DNA of 16,464 nucleotides, from the NCBI GenBank assembly GCA_900757905.1, contig CAAEPN010000012.1, positions 1 through 16,464 on the forward strand, read 5' to 3'. This DNA comes from Clostridia bacterium (GTDB lineage Bacteria > Bacillota > Clostridia > Oscillospirales > CAG-382). This document shows positions 7,279 through 14,109 of this stretch, piece by piece (the stretch's first letter is position 1; each line of letters starts with the position of its first letter). The notes beneath the pieces are model-generated. The model was not told the origin of the DNA, made no database searches, and saw nothing but the letters and a program-made list of their open reading frames with translations. The translations under genes and the position numbers were made by a program.

Positions 7279-8568
7279 TTATAAAACATATTGGCTGATT
7301 CGGTCTTCTGTATGGATGTATGTATTACCATTTATTGAGATAACGGCGTTATCCTTTATTGCATTTAGGTAACTGTCGGAATGATCGTCGTTTGACGTAA
7401 TGCTTCCGCTTCTCTCGTATTGGCGTAACAGAACAACTCGCCCGTTTCTGTCAATATAGGTTTCCTCGCATGAATCGTTTTGTATTAAGATGCATTTAAT
7501 CGTTTCAAAGACGCGGCTTCCGATCCGGACATTCCATACGCCGAGTGTGTAACGGACATTTTTTTCGGCAATAACATAGCCGTTTTCAGTTTCTCCGGCG
7601 GCGTTTTCCTGTATTAAAACAGGGATTCCGAAAACGCGATCGTTGCCATTGACAAGAACATCGTAGCTTTCCTCAAGAAATGTTGTTACCTGTGTAGGCT
7701 CTTCACCGTTTCCGTCATCAAAAACTGTACCGAGATTACGTATGTATTTGTCGGTCAACTGAGTAAACCATATTTTTTCGTTTTTAATTCGTTTTTTACG
7801 ACTTACAAGGTAAGTGTCGCGGCAGACTTTAACGCCGCGTACATCATGTACCTGACAGTATTTCGGCACATAACAATTTGATACGATAACAAGCTTCCTT
7901 TCTGGATAACGGTATGTGGCTTCCGCGCATTCGTTGCCAACGCGTGGAATGATAAAGCTTTGCTCTTCACACTTTACATTGAAAAACGGTACAGAGGACT
8001 TTTCAATAGATATTGCTGGCATTTCATTGGGAAAACCGTGAGTAGGGGCTTTTCTTTGCATGATTTTTCTGCCTTTCTCAAAAATATAAAGCTGTTCTGG
8101 GGTGCATATGGAACGAAACTGATTTTTTGCATAATGAAGGCGGCTTTTTACTGTTCCGATGGGAATACTGAGTCGCTTTGAAATATCTTCCTGCGAGAGA
8201 TTTTTGAAAAAATACAGATATAAAATCTGCTTTTCTTTGTCGCCGAGTGTATCCAAAGTGTCGCGTACGATGCTGTGTTCCGTAATTCCGGGCTGTCCGG
8301 CACCAAAAGCTGCTTCGGACAGCGCGTCCAAAGAAACATTCGGATTTTCCGCTTTTAATCTGTAATAGTCCATGCATTTGTGTTTGGCAATGCCGATCAG
8401 CCATGCCTTGAAAAACGCGCAATTGCTTAGTGTGTCGAATTTCAAAGTGGCGGCAAGACATACGTCTTGAATGACATCCTCTGCATCATGTCTATCAGCA
8501 ATCTTGAAATTTACATAGCGCTGCAGCGGAATCAGATTTTCATTTAGCAGCTTTTCAAATTCATTCAC
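7279..8568 (-). CDS. ECF-like sigma-70 factor with a long C-terminal extension
   Basis: Predicted alternative RNA polymerase sigma factor of 429 residues. Region 2 covers about residues 8-72, with DAEDVIQDVC (28-37) and FKAWLIGIAKHKCMDYYR (53-70). Region 4 covers 100-155, with the helix-turn-helix LSQEDISKRLSIPIGTVKSRL at 124-144. Ordinary ECF sigma factors end here. This one continues for about 270 residues of beta-strand-like sequence that I do not recognise as a named domain. It contains a C-X5-C-X2-H-X7-C cluster (SNCYVPKYCQVHD to VKVC) and a terminal TYIDRNGRVVLLRQYERSG segment. Similar tails occur, to my memory, on some Firmicutes sigma factors. The GTG at 8568 is chosen because AGGAGG stands 7 bases upstream; the frame extends 13 codons further, through the ribosome binding site. 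GC content is clearly lower than in neighbouring genes. No anti-sigma gene is adjacent, so the tail may do the sensing. Confidence 0.85.
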   Translation of the reverse strand: MNEFEKLLNENLIPLQRYVNFKIADRHDAEDVIQDVCLAATLKFDTLSNCAFFKAWLIGIAKHKCMDYYRLKAENPNVSLDALSEAAFGAGQPGITEHSIVRDTLDTLGDKEKQILYLYFFKNLSQEDISKRLSIPIGTVKSRLHYAKNQFRSICTPEQLYIFEKGRKIMQRKAPTHGFPNEMPAISIEKSSVPFFNVKCEEQSFIIPRVGNECAEATYRYPERKLVIVSNCYVPKYCQVHDVRGVKVCRDTYLVSRKKRIKNEKIWFTQLTDKYIRNLGTVFDDGNGEEPTQVTTFLEESYDVLVNGNDRVFGIPVLIQENAAGETENGYVIAEKNVRYTLGVWNVRIGSRVFETIKCILIQNDSCEETYIDRNGRVVLLRQYERSGSITSNDDHSDSYLNAIKDNAVISINGNTYIHTEDRISQYVL

Positions 8569-8592
8569 ATTATCACCTCCTGGTAACGGTTT

Positions 8593-8606
8593 TGAAATCG
8601 ATTTCA
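8593..8606. promoter_or_regulatory. Perfect 14 bp palindrome in the sigma gene leader
   Basis: TGAAATCGATTTCA reads the same on both strands. It lies about 13 bases before the AGGAGG of the sigma gene and about 40 bases after the predicted transcription start. Its symmetry suits a dimeric DNA-binding repressor, while in the RNA it would not make a good hairpin because it has no loop. The binding protein is unknown. Confidence 0.45.
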
Positions 8607-8651
8607 CCTATATAGTCGGAGAAAAATCGCATAAGGTTCAAATTATATAAA

Positions 8652-8680
8652 ATTATAGCATGTTTATTTTTGAAATGCAA
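8652..8680 (-). promoter_or_regulatory. Promoter of the sigma factor gene
   Basis: Reading leftward, TTGCAT (8680-8675) and TATAAT (8657-8652) are 17 bases apart, a good vegetative promoter. The start near 8645 gives a leader of about 77 bases that contains the 14 bp palindrome. No second, ECF-type (AAC-rich) autoregulatory promoter was recognised. Confidence 0.75.
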
Positions 8681-8777
8681 GGTTATCGTCAGCTCTTACA
8701 ATTGCTGTTGCAAGTTGAAGAAAATTGTGGCATTTTATTACAGAATGGCCAAAATAACGGAAAACACACGATTTTTA

Positions 8778-8806
8778 TTGACAGCGCAGGCATTATGTGC
8801 TATAAT
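8778..8806 (+). promoter_or_regulatory. Consensus vegetative promoter of the rpe leader
   Basis: TTGACA (8778-8783) and TATAAT (8801-8806) are exactly 17 bases apart, a perfect match to the sigma-70/sigma-A consensus. Transcription should begin near 8813, about 255 bases before the rpe start codon. Confidence 0.9.
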
Positions 8807-8837
8807 AAAAACAAATGTACGGTTATACGCTTTAACA

Positions 8838-8973
8838 AAAATACGGGCGCATGAAAAACATGCGCCGCCGATCTATCAAAACGGCAATCCGCTTTCCGTA
8901 TACAGTCGGATTCCTTGTCTTTGGACGTCCTTCGAAAAGCCGGTTTGCCGGAGTTTTTCCCTCACCGTATTTT
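8838..8973 (+). ncRNA. Candidate structured leader RNA upstream of rpe
   Basis: Just after the consensus promoter, several stems abut one another. GGCGCATG / CATGCGCC with an A5 loop occupies 8846-8866. GCCG / CGGC occupies 8867-8885. AATCCG / CGGATT occupies 8886-8912. GAAAA-CCGG / CCGG-TTTTC with a TTTG loop occupies 8934-8959. AAAATACGG (8838-8846) can pair with CCGTATTTT (8965-8973) to close the whole set. The same 5' strand can also pair with CCGTAT at 8896-8901, an alternative that would break the third stem. It does not match the signatures I know for 6S, SRP, RNase P, tmRNA or purine, TPP, T-box and glycine riboswitches. Whether it is a cis-acting leader or a separate small RNA cannot be told; no clear terminator follows. 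Confidence 0.35.
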
Positions 8974-9066
8974 ATGAAAAAAACGTTGACCTGCCACAAG
9001 AGCGAAAAATGCGGATCTTCAAAATTACGTCTTTTCGTCCATTTTATCTGATTAAGGAGCCTAAAA

Positions 9067-9726
9067 ATGGTAAAGCTTTCTCCCTCTGTTCTTGCCTGCG
9101 ATTTTTCCGCGTTCGGAAACGAGATCCGAAAGGTGGTTGACGCCGGCGCCGAGTATATTCATTTGGATGTGATGGACGGCCACTTCGTCCCGAATATTTC
9201 GTTCGGTGTGCCGGTCGTTGAAGCCGCGCGCCGGGTGACCGACGCTGTGCTTGACGTACACTTTATGATAAGCGCACCCGAACGGTACATCGAAGCCTTT
9301 GCAAAAGCCGGTGCGGATATCATTACGTTTCATTACGAAGCGACCAACCATCCGGAGGAGCTTATTGAAAAAATACACGCTCTCGGCAAGCGCGCCGGAA
9401 TTTCCATAAAGCCCGCCACCCCGACCTTTGTTCTCGAACCGCTTGTGCGCAAGGCCGACCTTGTGCTTATCATGACGGTCGAGCCGGGCTTCGGCGGTCA
9501 GAAGCTCTTGCAGCCGTGCGTCGATAAGGTTCATGAGGTTTCGCGCATGTGCAAGCTGTTCGACGCGTTCCCGGAGATCGAAGTGGACGGCGGTATAACG
9601 CCGGATAATGTCGGAGATCTTATCAAAAACGGTGCAAACGTTATCGTTGCCGGTTCTGCCGTTTTCAGAGCGCCCGATCCTGAAAAAGCGGTACGTGCCT
9701 TGAAGGGCGATTTATTGGACTTGTAA
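9067..9726 (+). CDS. rpe: Ribulose-phosphate 3-epimerase
   Basis: Interconverts ribulose 5-phosphate and xylulose 5-phosphate in the non-oxidative pentose phosphate pathway. The 219-residue TIM barrel has the normal family length. The metal and catalytic set is complete: H32 and D34 in HLDVMDGHFVPN, H65 in VHFMI, and D174 in EVDGGI. The phosphate-binding end AGSAVFR is present, as is the MTVEPGFGGQ loop. AAGGAG stands 7 bases before the ATG. It follows a long leader and precedes recA by 84 bp with no clear terminator, so some readthrough into recA is possible. In many Firmicutes rpe follows rsgA; here it stands apart. Confidence 0.97.
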   Translation: MVKLSPSVLACDFSAFGNEIRKVVDAGAEYIHLDVMDGHFVPNISFGVPVVEAARRVTDAVLDVHFMISAPERYIEAFAKAGADIITFHYEATNHPEELIEKIHALGKRAGISIKPATPTFVLEPLVRKADLVLIMTVEPGFGGQKLLQPCVDKVHEVSRMCKLFDAFPEIEVDGGITPDNVGDLIKNGANVIVAGSAVFRAPDPEKAVRALKGDLLDL

Positions 9727-9739
9727 CGCGAAATTTTTC

Positions 9740-9768
9740 TTGTAATTTACTTGACGGTGTGATATACT
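9740..9768 (+). promoter_or_regulatory. Promoter of recA (extended -10)
   Basis: TTGTAA (9740-9745) and TATACT (9763-9768) are 17 bases apart, and TGA directly before the -10 gives an extended -10 element. The start should fall near 9775. A dyad, TTGAC (9751-9755) and GTCAA (9775-9779), surrounds the -10 box. No GAAC-N4-GTTC type LexA box was found nearby. Confidence 0.65.
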
Positions 9769-9810
9769 GAACCTGTCAAAAACGATAGGATTTTCGGGAG
9801 GAACTATTTT

Positions 9811-10911
9811 ATGGCAATGGAAAAGAAATTAACGAAAAAACTGGACTGCACGCCGGCAGACGATAAGAAGAAAGCGCTTGAAACAACGCTTGCTCAAATC
9901 GAAAAAGCCTATGGCAAAGGCTCGATCATGAAGCTTGGCGAAAACGCCTCCATGAACGTCAGCGCCGTTTCGACCGGATCGCTGACGCTGGATATGGCGC
10001 TCGGTATCGGCGGCGTTCCGCGCGGAAGAATTATTGAGATATACGGTCCGGAGTCCTCCGGTAAAACGACGGTTGCGCTGCATGTTATCGCCGAGGTGCA
10101 AAAGCTCGGCGGAGAAGCGGCGTTTATCGACGCGGAGCATGCCCTTGACCCGGTCTATGCCAAGGCGCTCGGCGTCAATATCGATACGCTTCTTGTCTCC
10201 CAGCCGGATTACGGCGAACAGGCGCTTGAGATTACCGAAGCGCTCGTGCGTTCGGGCGCAGTGGACGTTGTGGTCGTGGACTCGGTGGCAGCGCTTGTGC
10301 CGAAAAACGAGATCGACGGCGATATGGGTGACAGCCATGTAGGTCTTCAGGCGAGACTTATGTCGCAGGCGCTCCGTAAGCTGTCCGGCGCAATTGCAAA
10401 ATCGAACTGTATCGTGCTGTTTATTAACCAGCTGCGCGAAAAGGTCGGCGTCATGTACGGCAACCCCGAAACCACGCCGGGCGGCAGAGCGCTCAAATTC
10501 TATGCGTCCGTGCGTATCGATATCCGCCGTACCGAACAGATCAAAGAGGGCGCGGACGTGCTCGGCAACCATACGCGCTGCAAGGTCGTGAAAAACAAGG
10601 TCGCGCCGCCCTTTAAGACGGCGGAATTCGATATTCTCTACGGCAAGGGGATTTCCAAGGAGAGCGAAATTATCGAACTCGGCGTAAACCTTGATATCAT
10701 CAATAAGAGCGGTTCGTGGTTCTCTTACGGCGAACAGCGTATCGGACAGGGAAAAGACAAGGTGCGTGAATTTTTGGCACAGAACCCTGAAATTTCAAAT
10801 GAGATCGAGGGCAAGATCCGCGACGCGCTCAAGGAAAAGCCCATGGAGGTTCTCGACGGCGAAGCAGAGGACGAAAACGGCATTGTCATTACCGAATCGT
10901 TTGACGAATGA
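9811..10911 (+). CDS. recA: Recombinase RecA
   Basis: RecA forms ATP-dependent filaments on single-stranded DNA, drives strand exchange in recombinational repair and promotes LexA self-cleavage. The 366-residue product is slightly longer than usual through an N-terminal extension before TTLAQIEKAYGKGSIMKLG. Walker A is GPESSGKT at 79-86, Walker B lies in VDVVVVDSVAAL. DNA-binding loop L1 is EIDGDMGDSHVGLQARLMSQ and L2 lies in NQLREKVGVMYGNPETTPGG. The C-terminal tail is acidic, as expected. No intein is present. GGGAGG stands 9 bases before the ATG. It is followed 16 bp later by recX, and the tight packing continues through three further genes. Confidence 0.99.
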   Translation: MAMEKKLTKKLDCTPADDKKKALETTLAQIEKAYGKGSIMKLGENASMNVSAVSTGSLTLDMALGIGGVPRGRIIEIYGPESSGKTTVALHVIAEVQKLGGEAAFIDAEHALDPVYAKALGVNIDTLLVSQPDYGEQALEITEALVRSGAVDVVVVDSVAALVPKNEIDGDMGDSHVGLQARLMSQALRKLSGAIAKSNCIVLFINQLREKVGVMYGNPETTPGGRALKFYASVRIDIRRTEQIKEGADVLGNHTRCKVVKNKVAPPFKTAEFDILYGKGISKESEIIELGVNLDIINKSGSWFSYGEQRIGQGKDKVREFLAQNPEISNEIEGKIRDALKEKPMEVLDGEAEDENGIVITESFDE

Positions 10912-10927
10912 TCGCATACAATAAAGA

Positions 10928-11584
10928 ATGATTTTAGTACAAGCGACGGCGTCGGTCAAAGGAAACGAGATAACTTTTTGGAACGAACTGCATGAAAAGT
11001 ATACGGTTTCGCTTGCCGACGCCAAGAAAACGGGGTTATACCGCCTTGTCGAAAAACCGGAGGAGCTTCCCGAAGAAGCCGACGATGAAATGCTCGTCTT
11101 TCTGTCGCAGAAGTTAAAGTGCCTTCATTATGCGGCGTATCTTCTTGATTTCGGCGACAAATCCAAGCGCGCGCTGTCGGATAAGCTCCGGAAAAAAGGG
11201 TATGCGAACGACGTGTGCGAAGCGGCGGTCGCAGTGCTTGAAAAAAACGGGCTTTTGGACGACGAGCGGCTGTGCGCCGATAAGCTAAACAGCCTTGCCA
11301 TCGGCAAGCTGTACGGCCCGAGACGGTTAAAAACGGAGCTTTTTGCCAAAGGCTTCGGCGCGTCGGAAATTCAGAATGCGCTCGACGAAGCGACTATCGA
11401 TTATGATGAGCTTCTCGAACAGTTGGTGCGAAAGCTGACGCGGCGCGGACTTCCGCAAAGCGAAAAAGAGCTTTCGTCGCTCAAAAATAAGCTTGTGCGC
11501 TATGGCTACAGTTACGACCGCATCGCGCGCGTGCTTGATGATTTGGATTTTCCGAAAGAGTTTTCGGAGCATGAGGATTGGTAA
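10928..11584 (+). CDS. recX: Regulatory protein RecX
   Basis: RecX binds RecA filaments and limits recombinase activity. The 218-residue product has the usual three-helix repeats: the AAYLLDFGDKSKRALSDKLRKKGY segment near 62-85, then KNGLLDDERLCADKLNSLAIGKLYGPRRLKTELFAKGF, then LVRKLTRRGL and LVRYGYSYDRIARVLDDLDF. These match the family pattern of short charged repeats ending in [F/Y]. The start is 16 bases after the recA stop and has no clear ribosome binding site, so coupling to recA translation is likely. The last seven bases overlap the following gene. Confidence 0.93.
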   Translation: MILVQATASVKGNEITFWNELHEKYTVSLADAKKTGLYRLVEKPEELPEEADDEMLVFLSQKLKCLHYAAYLLDFGDKSKRALSDKLRKKGYANDVCEAAVAVLEKNGLLDDERLCADKLNSLAIGKLYGPRRLKTELFAKGFGASEIQNALDEATIDYDELLEQLVRKLTRRGLPQSEKELSSLKNKLVRYGYSYDRIARVLDDLDFPKEFSEHEDW

Positions 11585-12465
11585 AATTGGCATTTTTAGA
11601 GGAATTTTCGCAAAGGATCGGGATTCCCGTTGAGGCGGCCTCTGCACTTGAAAAGACGTATGCAAACGTAAAAGACACCGAAAGCTTTAAAGCGCTTTCG
11701 GCGATGATAGCGAAGAAAGAAGCTTTTGAAAAAATCGCCGAAACGATCAAAACCGACGCCGAAAAGCTGAAGTTGGACTGGCACACCTATGCCATGGCCG
11801 TTTTGTGCGCAAACGCGCCTGTTATCCGGGAGCGCTATGCAGAAAAGGGAGCAGGGGATGACATCTTTTGGGACTCCATGGTCGATTTCCGCTGCAAGAT
11901 AAACGAATGCAAAAAGGTTTACGGCGTTTGGGGCATTGACCCGATCACCTGGTATTCCGGTTTCTTCGAAGCAAAAATATTCAAACTCGGCCGATTGGAG
12001 TACGAAGTCCGCGACGAGGGCGTGTACAGCGTTCATATTCCGTCCTGCGGTGCACTGCGCCATGAGGATGTGCTTGATTCGTATAAACGCGCCTATGCGT
12101 TTTTCGGCGGGAAAGACGGAGCGATTCTTCCGTTTCTTTGCTCATCGTATCTGCTGTTTCCGGCGTATCAAAAGACGGTCTTCCCGGAAAACGGTAATAT
12201 TCATCACTTTGCGCAAGATTTTACCGTTATCCGCATTGACGATAAACAGAATTTCCGCGACGCATGGCGTGTGTTTGACATGCCGTACACCGGCGATCTT
12301 TCCGCCTTGCCGCAGAATACCTCGCTTCAGCGCGCGTTTATCGCCTACATGAAAGAAAACGATAATTTTGGCACCGGACTCGGACTATTTTTGTTCGACG
12401 GCGAAAAGATCCGAAAAGATATGCCGGATTTGCTTGCACAGTATGCAAAGTATTATCTTTCCTAA
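11578..12465 (+). CDS. Predicted acyltransferase, NAT_N plus GNAT-like C-terminal domain
   Basis: A 295-residue protein resembling Firmicutes proteins called acyltransferase domain-containing protein, with an N-terminal NAT_N-like helical domain and a GNAT-like C-terminal domain. The recall rests on FEAKIFKLGRLEYEV near 130-145, VHIPSCGAL, SSYLLFPAYQKTVFPENGNIHHF and the closing TSLQRAFIAYMKENDNFGTGLG. The substrate is unknown. The start is TTG in either case: at 11578 (GGAG 8 bases upstream) or three codons later at 11587 (AGGA 9 bases upstream). Both overlap or touch the recX end, so the two genes are translationally coupled. A functional link to RecA is not implied by the family; co-transcription is what the spacing shows. 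Confidence 0.7.
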   Translation: MVKLAFLEEFSQRIGIPVEAASALEKTYANVKDTESFKALSAMIAKKEAFEKIAETIKTDAEKLKLDWHTYAMAVLCANAPVIRERYAEKGAGDDIFWDSMVDFRCKINECKKVYGVWGIDPITWYSGFFEAKIFKLGRLEYEVRDEGVYSVHIPSCGALRHEDVLDSYKRAYAFFGGKDGAILPFLCSSYLLFPAYQKTVFPENGNIHHFAQDFTVIRIDDKQNFRDAWRVFDMPYTGDLSALPQNTSLQRAFIAYMKENDNFGTGLGLFLFDGEKIRKDMPDLLAQYAKYYLS

Positions 12466-12489
12466 AGAATAGGGCAGGGAGGCTAAAAA

Positions 12490-12933
12490 ATGAACATGGT
12501 TTATATTTGGCTTATTGTTGCTGTTTTGGCCGTGGTGGCCGAAGCGGTGACTGTGCAGATGGTGGCCATTTGGTTTGCACCGGCGGCGCTTGTCGCCATG
12601 CTCGGCGCAATCTTCGGCGCACCGCTCGCCTTGCAGATCGTGCTATTTGTACTTGTTTCCGCACTCTGCGTAGTGTTCTTGTACAAAAAGCTGCGCAAGA
12701 ACATTGCCGAGGATTGCGGCAAGACCAATCTTGACGCGCTTATCGGTGCGTCGGCCAAGGTCGAGACCGAAATTCCGCAAGACGGCGTCGGCAGAGTCAC
12801 GGTCAAGGGAATCAGCTGGCAGGCGGCCTGTCCCGACGGTGCGCCCAAAGACGCGCATGTACGCGTCCTTTCGATCGACGGCGTGACCCTGAACTGTGAA
12901 AGAATTCCGATCCCGGCAGAACAGATGAAATAA
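12490..12933 (+). CDS. NfeD-like membrane protein
   Basis: A 147-residue short NfeD-type protein: three predicted membrane segments (about residues 3-22, 24-46 and 48-66) followed by a basic stretch, KKLRKN, and a C-terminal OB-fold of about 65 residues (LIGASAKVETEIPQDGVG, then VRVLSIDGVTLNCE). Short NfeD proteins sit beside SPFH proteins and are thought to help form membrane protein complexes. That is the case here, 45 bp ahead of an SPFH gene. It lacks the ClpP-like protease domain of long NfeD. GGGAGG stands 7 bases before the ATG. Confidence 0.9.
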   Translation: MNMVYIWLIVAVLAVVAEAVTVQMVAIWFAPAALVAMLGAIFGAPLALQIVLFVLVSALCVVFLYKKLRKNIAEDCGKTNLDALIGASAKVETEIPQDGVGRVTVKGISWQAACPDGAPKDAHVRVLSIDGVTLNCERIPIPAEQMK

Positions 12934-12978
12934 GCGGAGCTTTCCGCAAAAATAAACAAACAGAAAGGAAATAGCATT

Positions 12979-13950
12979 ATGACAGCACAAGCACTTGCCG
13001 CAGCAGGCGTTCTCGGCGGAGGATTTGCTTTCCTCGTACTCATCGTGATTCTGCTTTTGATCCTCGTTTCCAACATTAAGATCATTCCGCAGGCGAAAGC
13101 AGCCATTGTCGAACGTCTCGGCGCATACCGTTCCACTTGGAAGACCGGTGTGCATTTCACCATTCCCTTTATTGACCGCATTGCAAAAAGCATGTCGTTA
13201 AAGGAGCAGGTTCTCGATTTTCCGCCGCAGCCGGTTATTACCAGCGATAACGTTCACATGCAGATCGATACGGTCATCTACTATCAGATCTCCGACCCGA
13301 AGCTGTATACCTATGGCGTGGAGCACCCCATGGTCGCTATCGAAAACCTGACGGCCACTACGCTGCGCAACATCATCGGCGACCTTGAGCTTGACCAAAC
13401 GCTTACCTCGCGCGACATCATCAACACCAAAATGCGCGCTATCCTTGATGAAGCTACCGACCCGTGGGGCATCAAGATCAACCGTGTGGAATTAAAGAAC
13501 ATCATGCCGCCGCAGGATATTCAAGAAGCCATGGAAAAGCAGATGCGTGCCGAACGTGAGCGTCGCGAAAAGATTCTGCAGGCCGAGGGCGAAAAGAAAT
13601 CGGCAGTGCTGATTGCCGAAGGCCAAAAGGAATCCAAGATCCTCGAAGCAGAAGCCGATAAACAGGCTGCTATTTTGCAGGCAGAAGCCGTCAAAGAAGC
13701 AAAGATCCGCGAAGCTGAAGGTGAGGCTGCCGCTATATTGAAGATTCAGCAGGCTGTTGCCGACGGTATCAAGTTGATTAACGAAGCAGCTCCCTCGGAT
13801 AAGGTCATCGCCCTTAAGAGCCTTGAAGCTCTCAAAGAGCTTGCAGACGGCAAAGCCAATAAGCTCATTATCCCGTCGGATATCCAAGGTCTTGCCACCA
13901 TTGCGTCAACGCTTAAGCTCTCGGCAGACGATAAAAACGGCAACAAATAA
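12979..13950 (+). CDS. SPFH/band 7 (stomatin-like, QmcA-type) membrane protein
   Basis: A 323-residue integral membrane scaffold protein of the SPFH family, likely oligomeric in membrane microdomains and acting in protein quality control. One N-terminal membrane segment (about 12-34) precedes the band 7 domain: KIIPQAKAAIVERLGAYRST, TGVHFTIPFIDRI, then VTSDNV-like ITSDNVHMQIDTVIYYQI and LRNIIGDLELDQTLTSRD. Residues about 185-270 form a long charged coiled coil rich in E, A and K. The tail is short and ends in KLSADDKNGNK. AAAGGA stands 8 bases before the ATG. A small GCGGA/TCCGC stem (12934-12947) sits between it and nfeD. It is the last gene before a strong hairpin. Confidence 0.93.
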   Translation: MTAQALAAAGVLGGGFAFLVLIVILLLILVSNIKIIPQAKAAIVERLGAYRSTWKTGVHFTIPFIDRIAKSMSLKEQVLDFPPQPVITSDNVHMQIDTVIYYQISDPKLYTYGVEHPMVAIENLTATTLRNIIGDLELDQTLTSRDIINTKMRAILDEATDPWGIKINRVELKNIMPPQDIQEAMEKQMRAERERREKILQAEGEKKSAVLIAEGQKESKILEAEADKQAAILQAEAVKEAKIREAEGEAAAILKIQQAVADGIKLINEAAPSDKVIALKSLEALKELADGKANKLIIPSDIQGLATIASTLKLSADDKNGNK

Positions 13951-13965
13951 ACATCGGATATATGA

Positions 13966-14001
13966 AACGCCGTCGGTTGCTTTTCAACAACCGGCGGCGT
14001 T
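13966..14001 (+). terminator. Terminator-like hairpin after the recA-to-SPFH gene run
   Basis: AACGCCGTCGGTTG (13966-13979) pairs with CAACCGGCGGCGTT (13988-14001) over 14 bp with one G-U pair and an eight-base loop. The following TTGCTGCTTC is only a weak T-tract. A second small hairpin, CTGCTT/AAGCAG, lies at 14004-14022. The stem is strong enough to end or protect the transcript. Confidence 0.65.
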
Positions 14002-14080
14002 TGCTGCTTCAATAAAAAGCAGATTGTTGTGTATAAAATGTGTTGTTTTTTTTACATTTCACAGGAAATCACACAAAGCA

Positions 14081-14109
14081 TTGACTTTTTTTGGCAAATC
14101 CTGTATAAT
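14081..14109 (+). promoter_or_regulatory. Promoter of the purine permease gene
   Basis: TTGACT (14081-14086) and TATAAT (14104-14109) are 17 bases apart. The start should be near 14116. A short perfect dyad, GTTCG (14117-14121) and CGAAC (14125-14129), begins at the predicted start. Upstream, TGTG at 14028 and 14039 mirror CACA at 14060 and 14070. No purine riboswitch consensus is present in the leader. Confidence 0.85.

Larger units (their letters stand above)
8569..9066. other. Divergent intergenic region between the sigma gene and rpe
   Basis: This 498 bp stretch has no credible protein gene. It holds the sigma gene leader and promoter (leftward), about 95 bp between the two -35 boxes, a perfect consensus promoter pointing right (8778-8806) and a long leader before rpe that can fold extensively (8838-8973). 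Short reading frames in this region (for example 8660-8854 and 8851-9051) lack ribosome binding sites and recognisable products. Confidence 0.6.

Noticed and set aside
8954..8960. Intrinsic terminator at the CCGG-TTTG-CCGG stem and T5 run in the rpe leader
   Set aside because: The stem has only four G-C pairs and the T-run is short and pairs with the preceding A-run. It could be a weak attenuator but I cannot support a terminator call.
8851..9051. 66-codon frame inside the rpe leader as a leader peptide
   Set aside because: Its start lies inside the GGCGCATG/CATGCGCC stem with no Shine-Dalgarno sequence, and the product has no repeated regulatory codons that would suit attenuation.
8670..9140. 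Rightward open frame of 156 codons covering the sigma-rpe gap and running into rpe
   Set aside because: It overlaps rpe by 74 bases, begins upstream of the consensus promoter at 8778-8806, has no ribosome binding site and gives a low-complexity basic product.
12934..12947. Terminator between nfeD and the SPFH gene
   Set aside because: GCGGA/TCCGC is a 5 bp stem followed by A-rich rather than T-rich sequence, so it should not stop transcription rightward.
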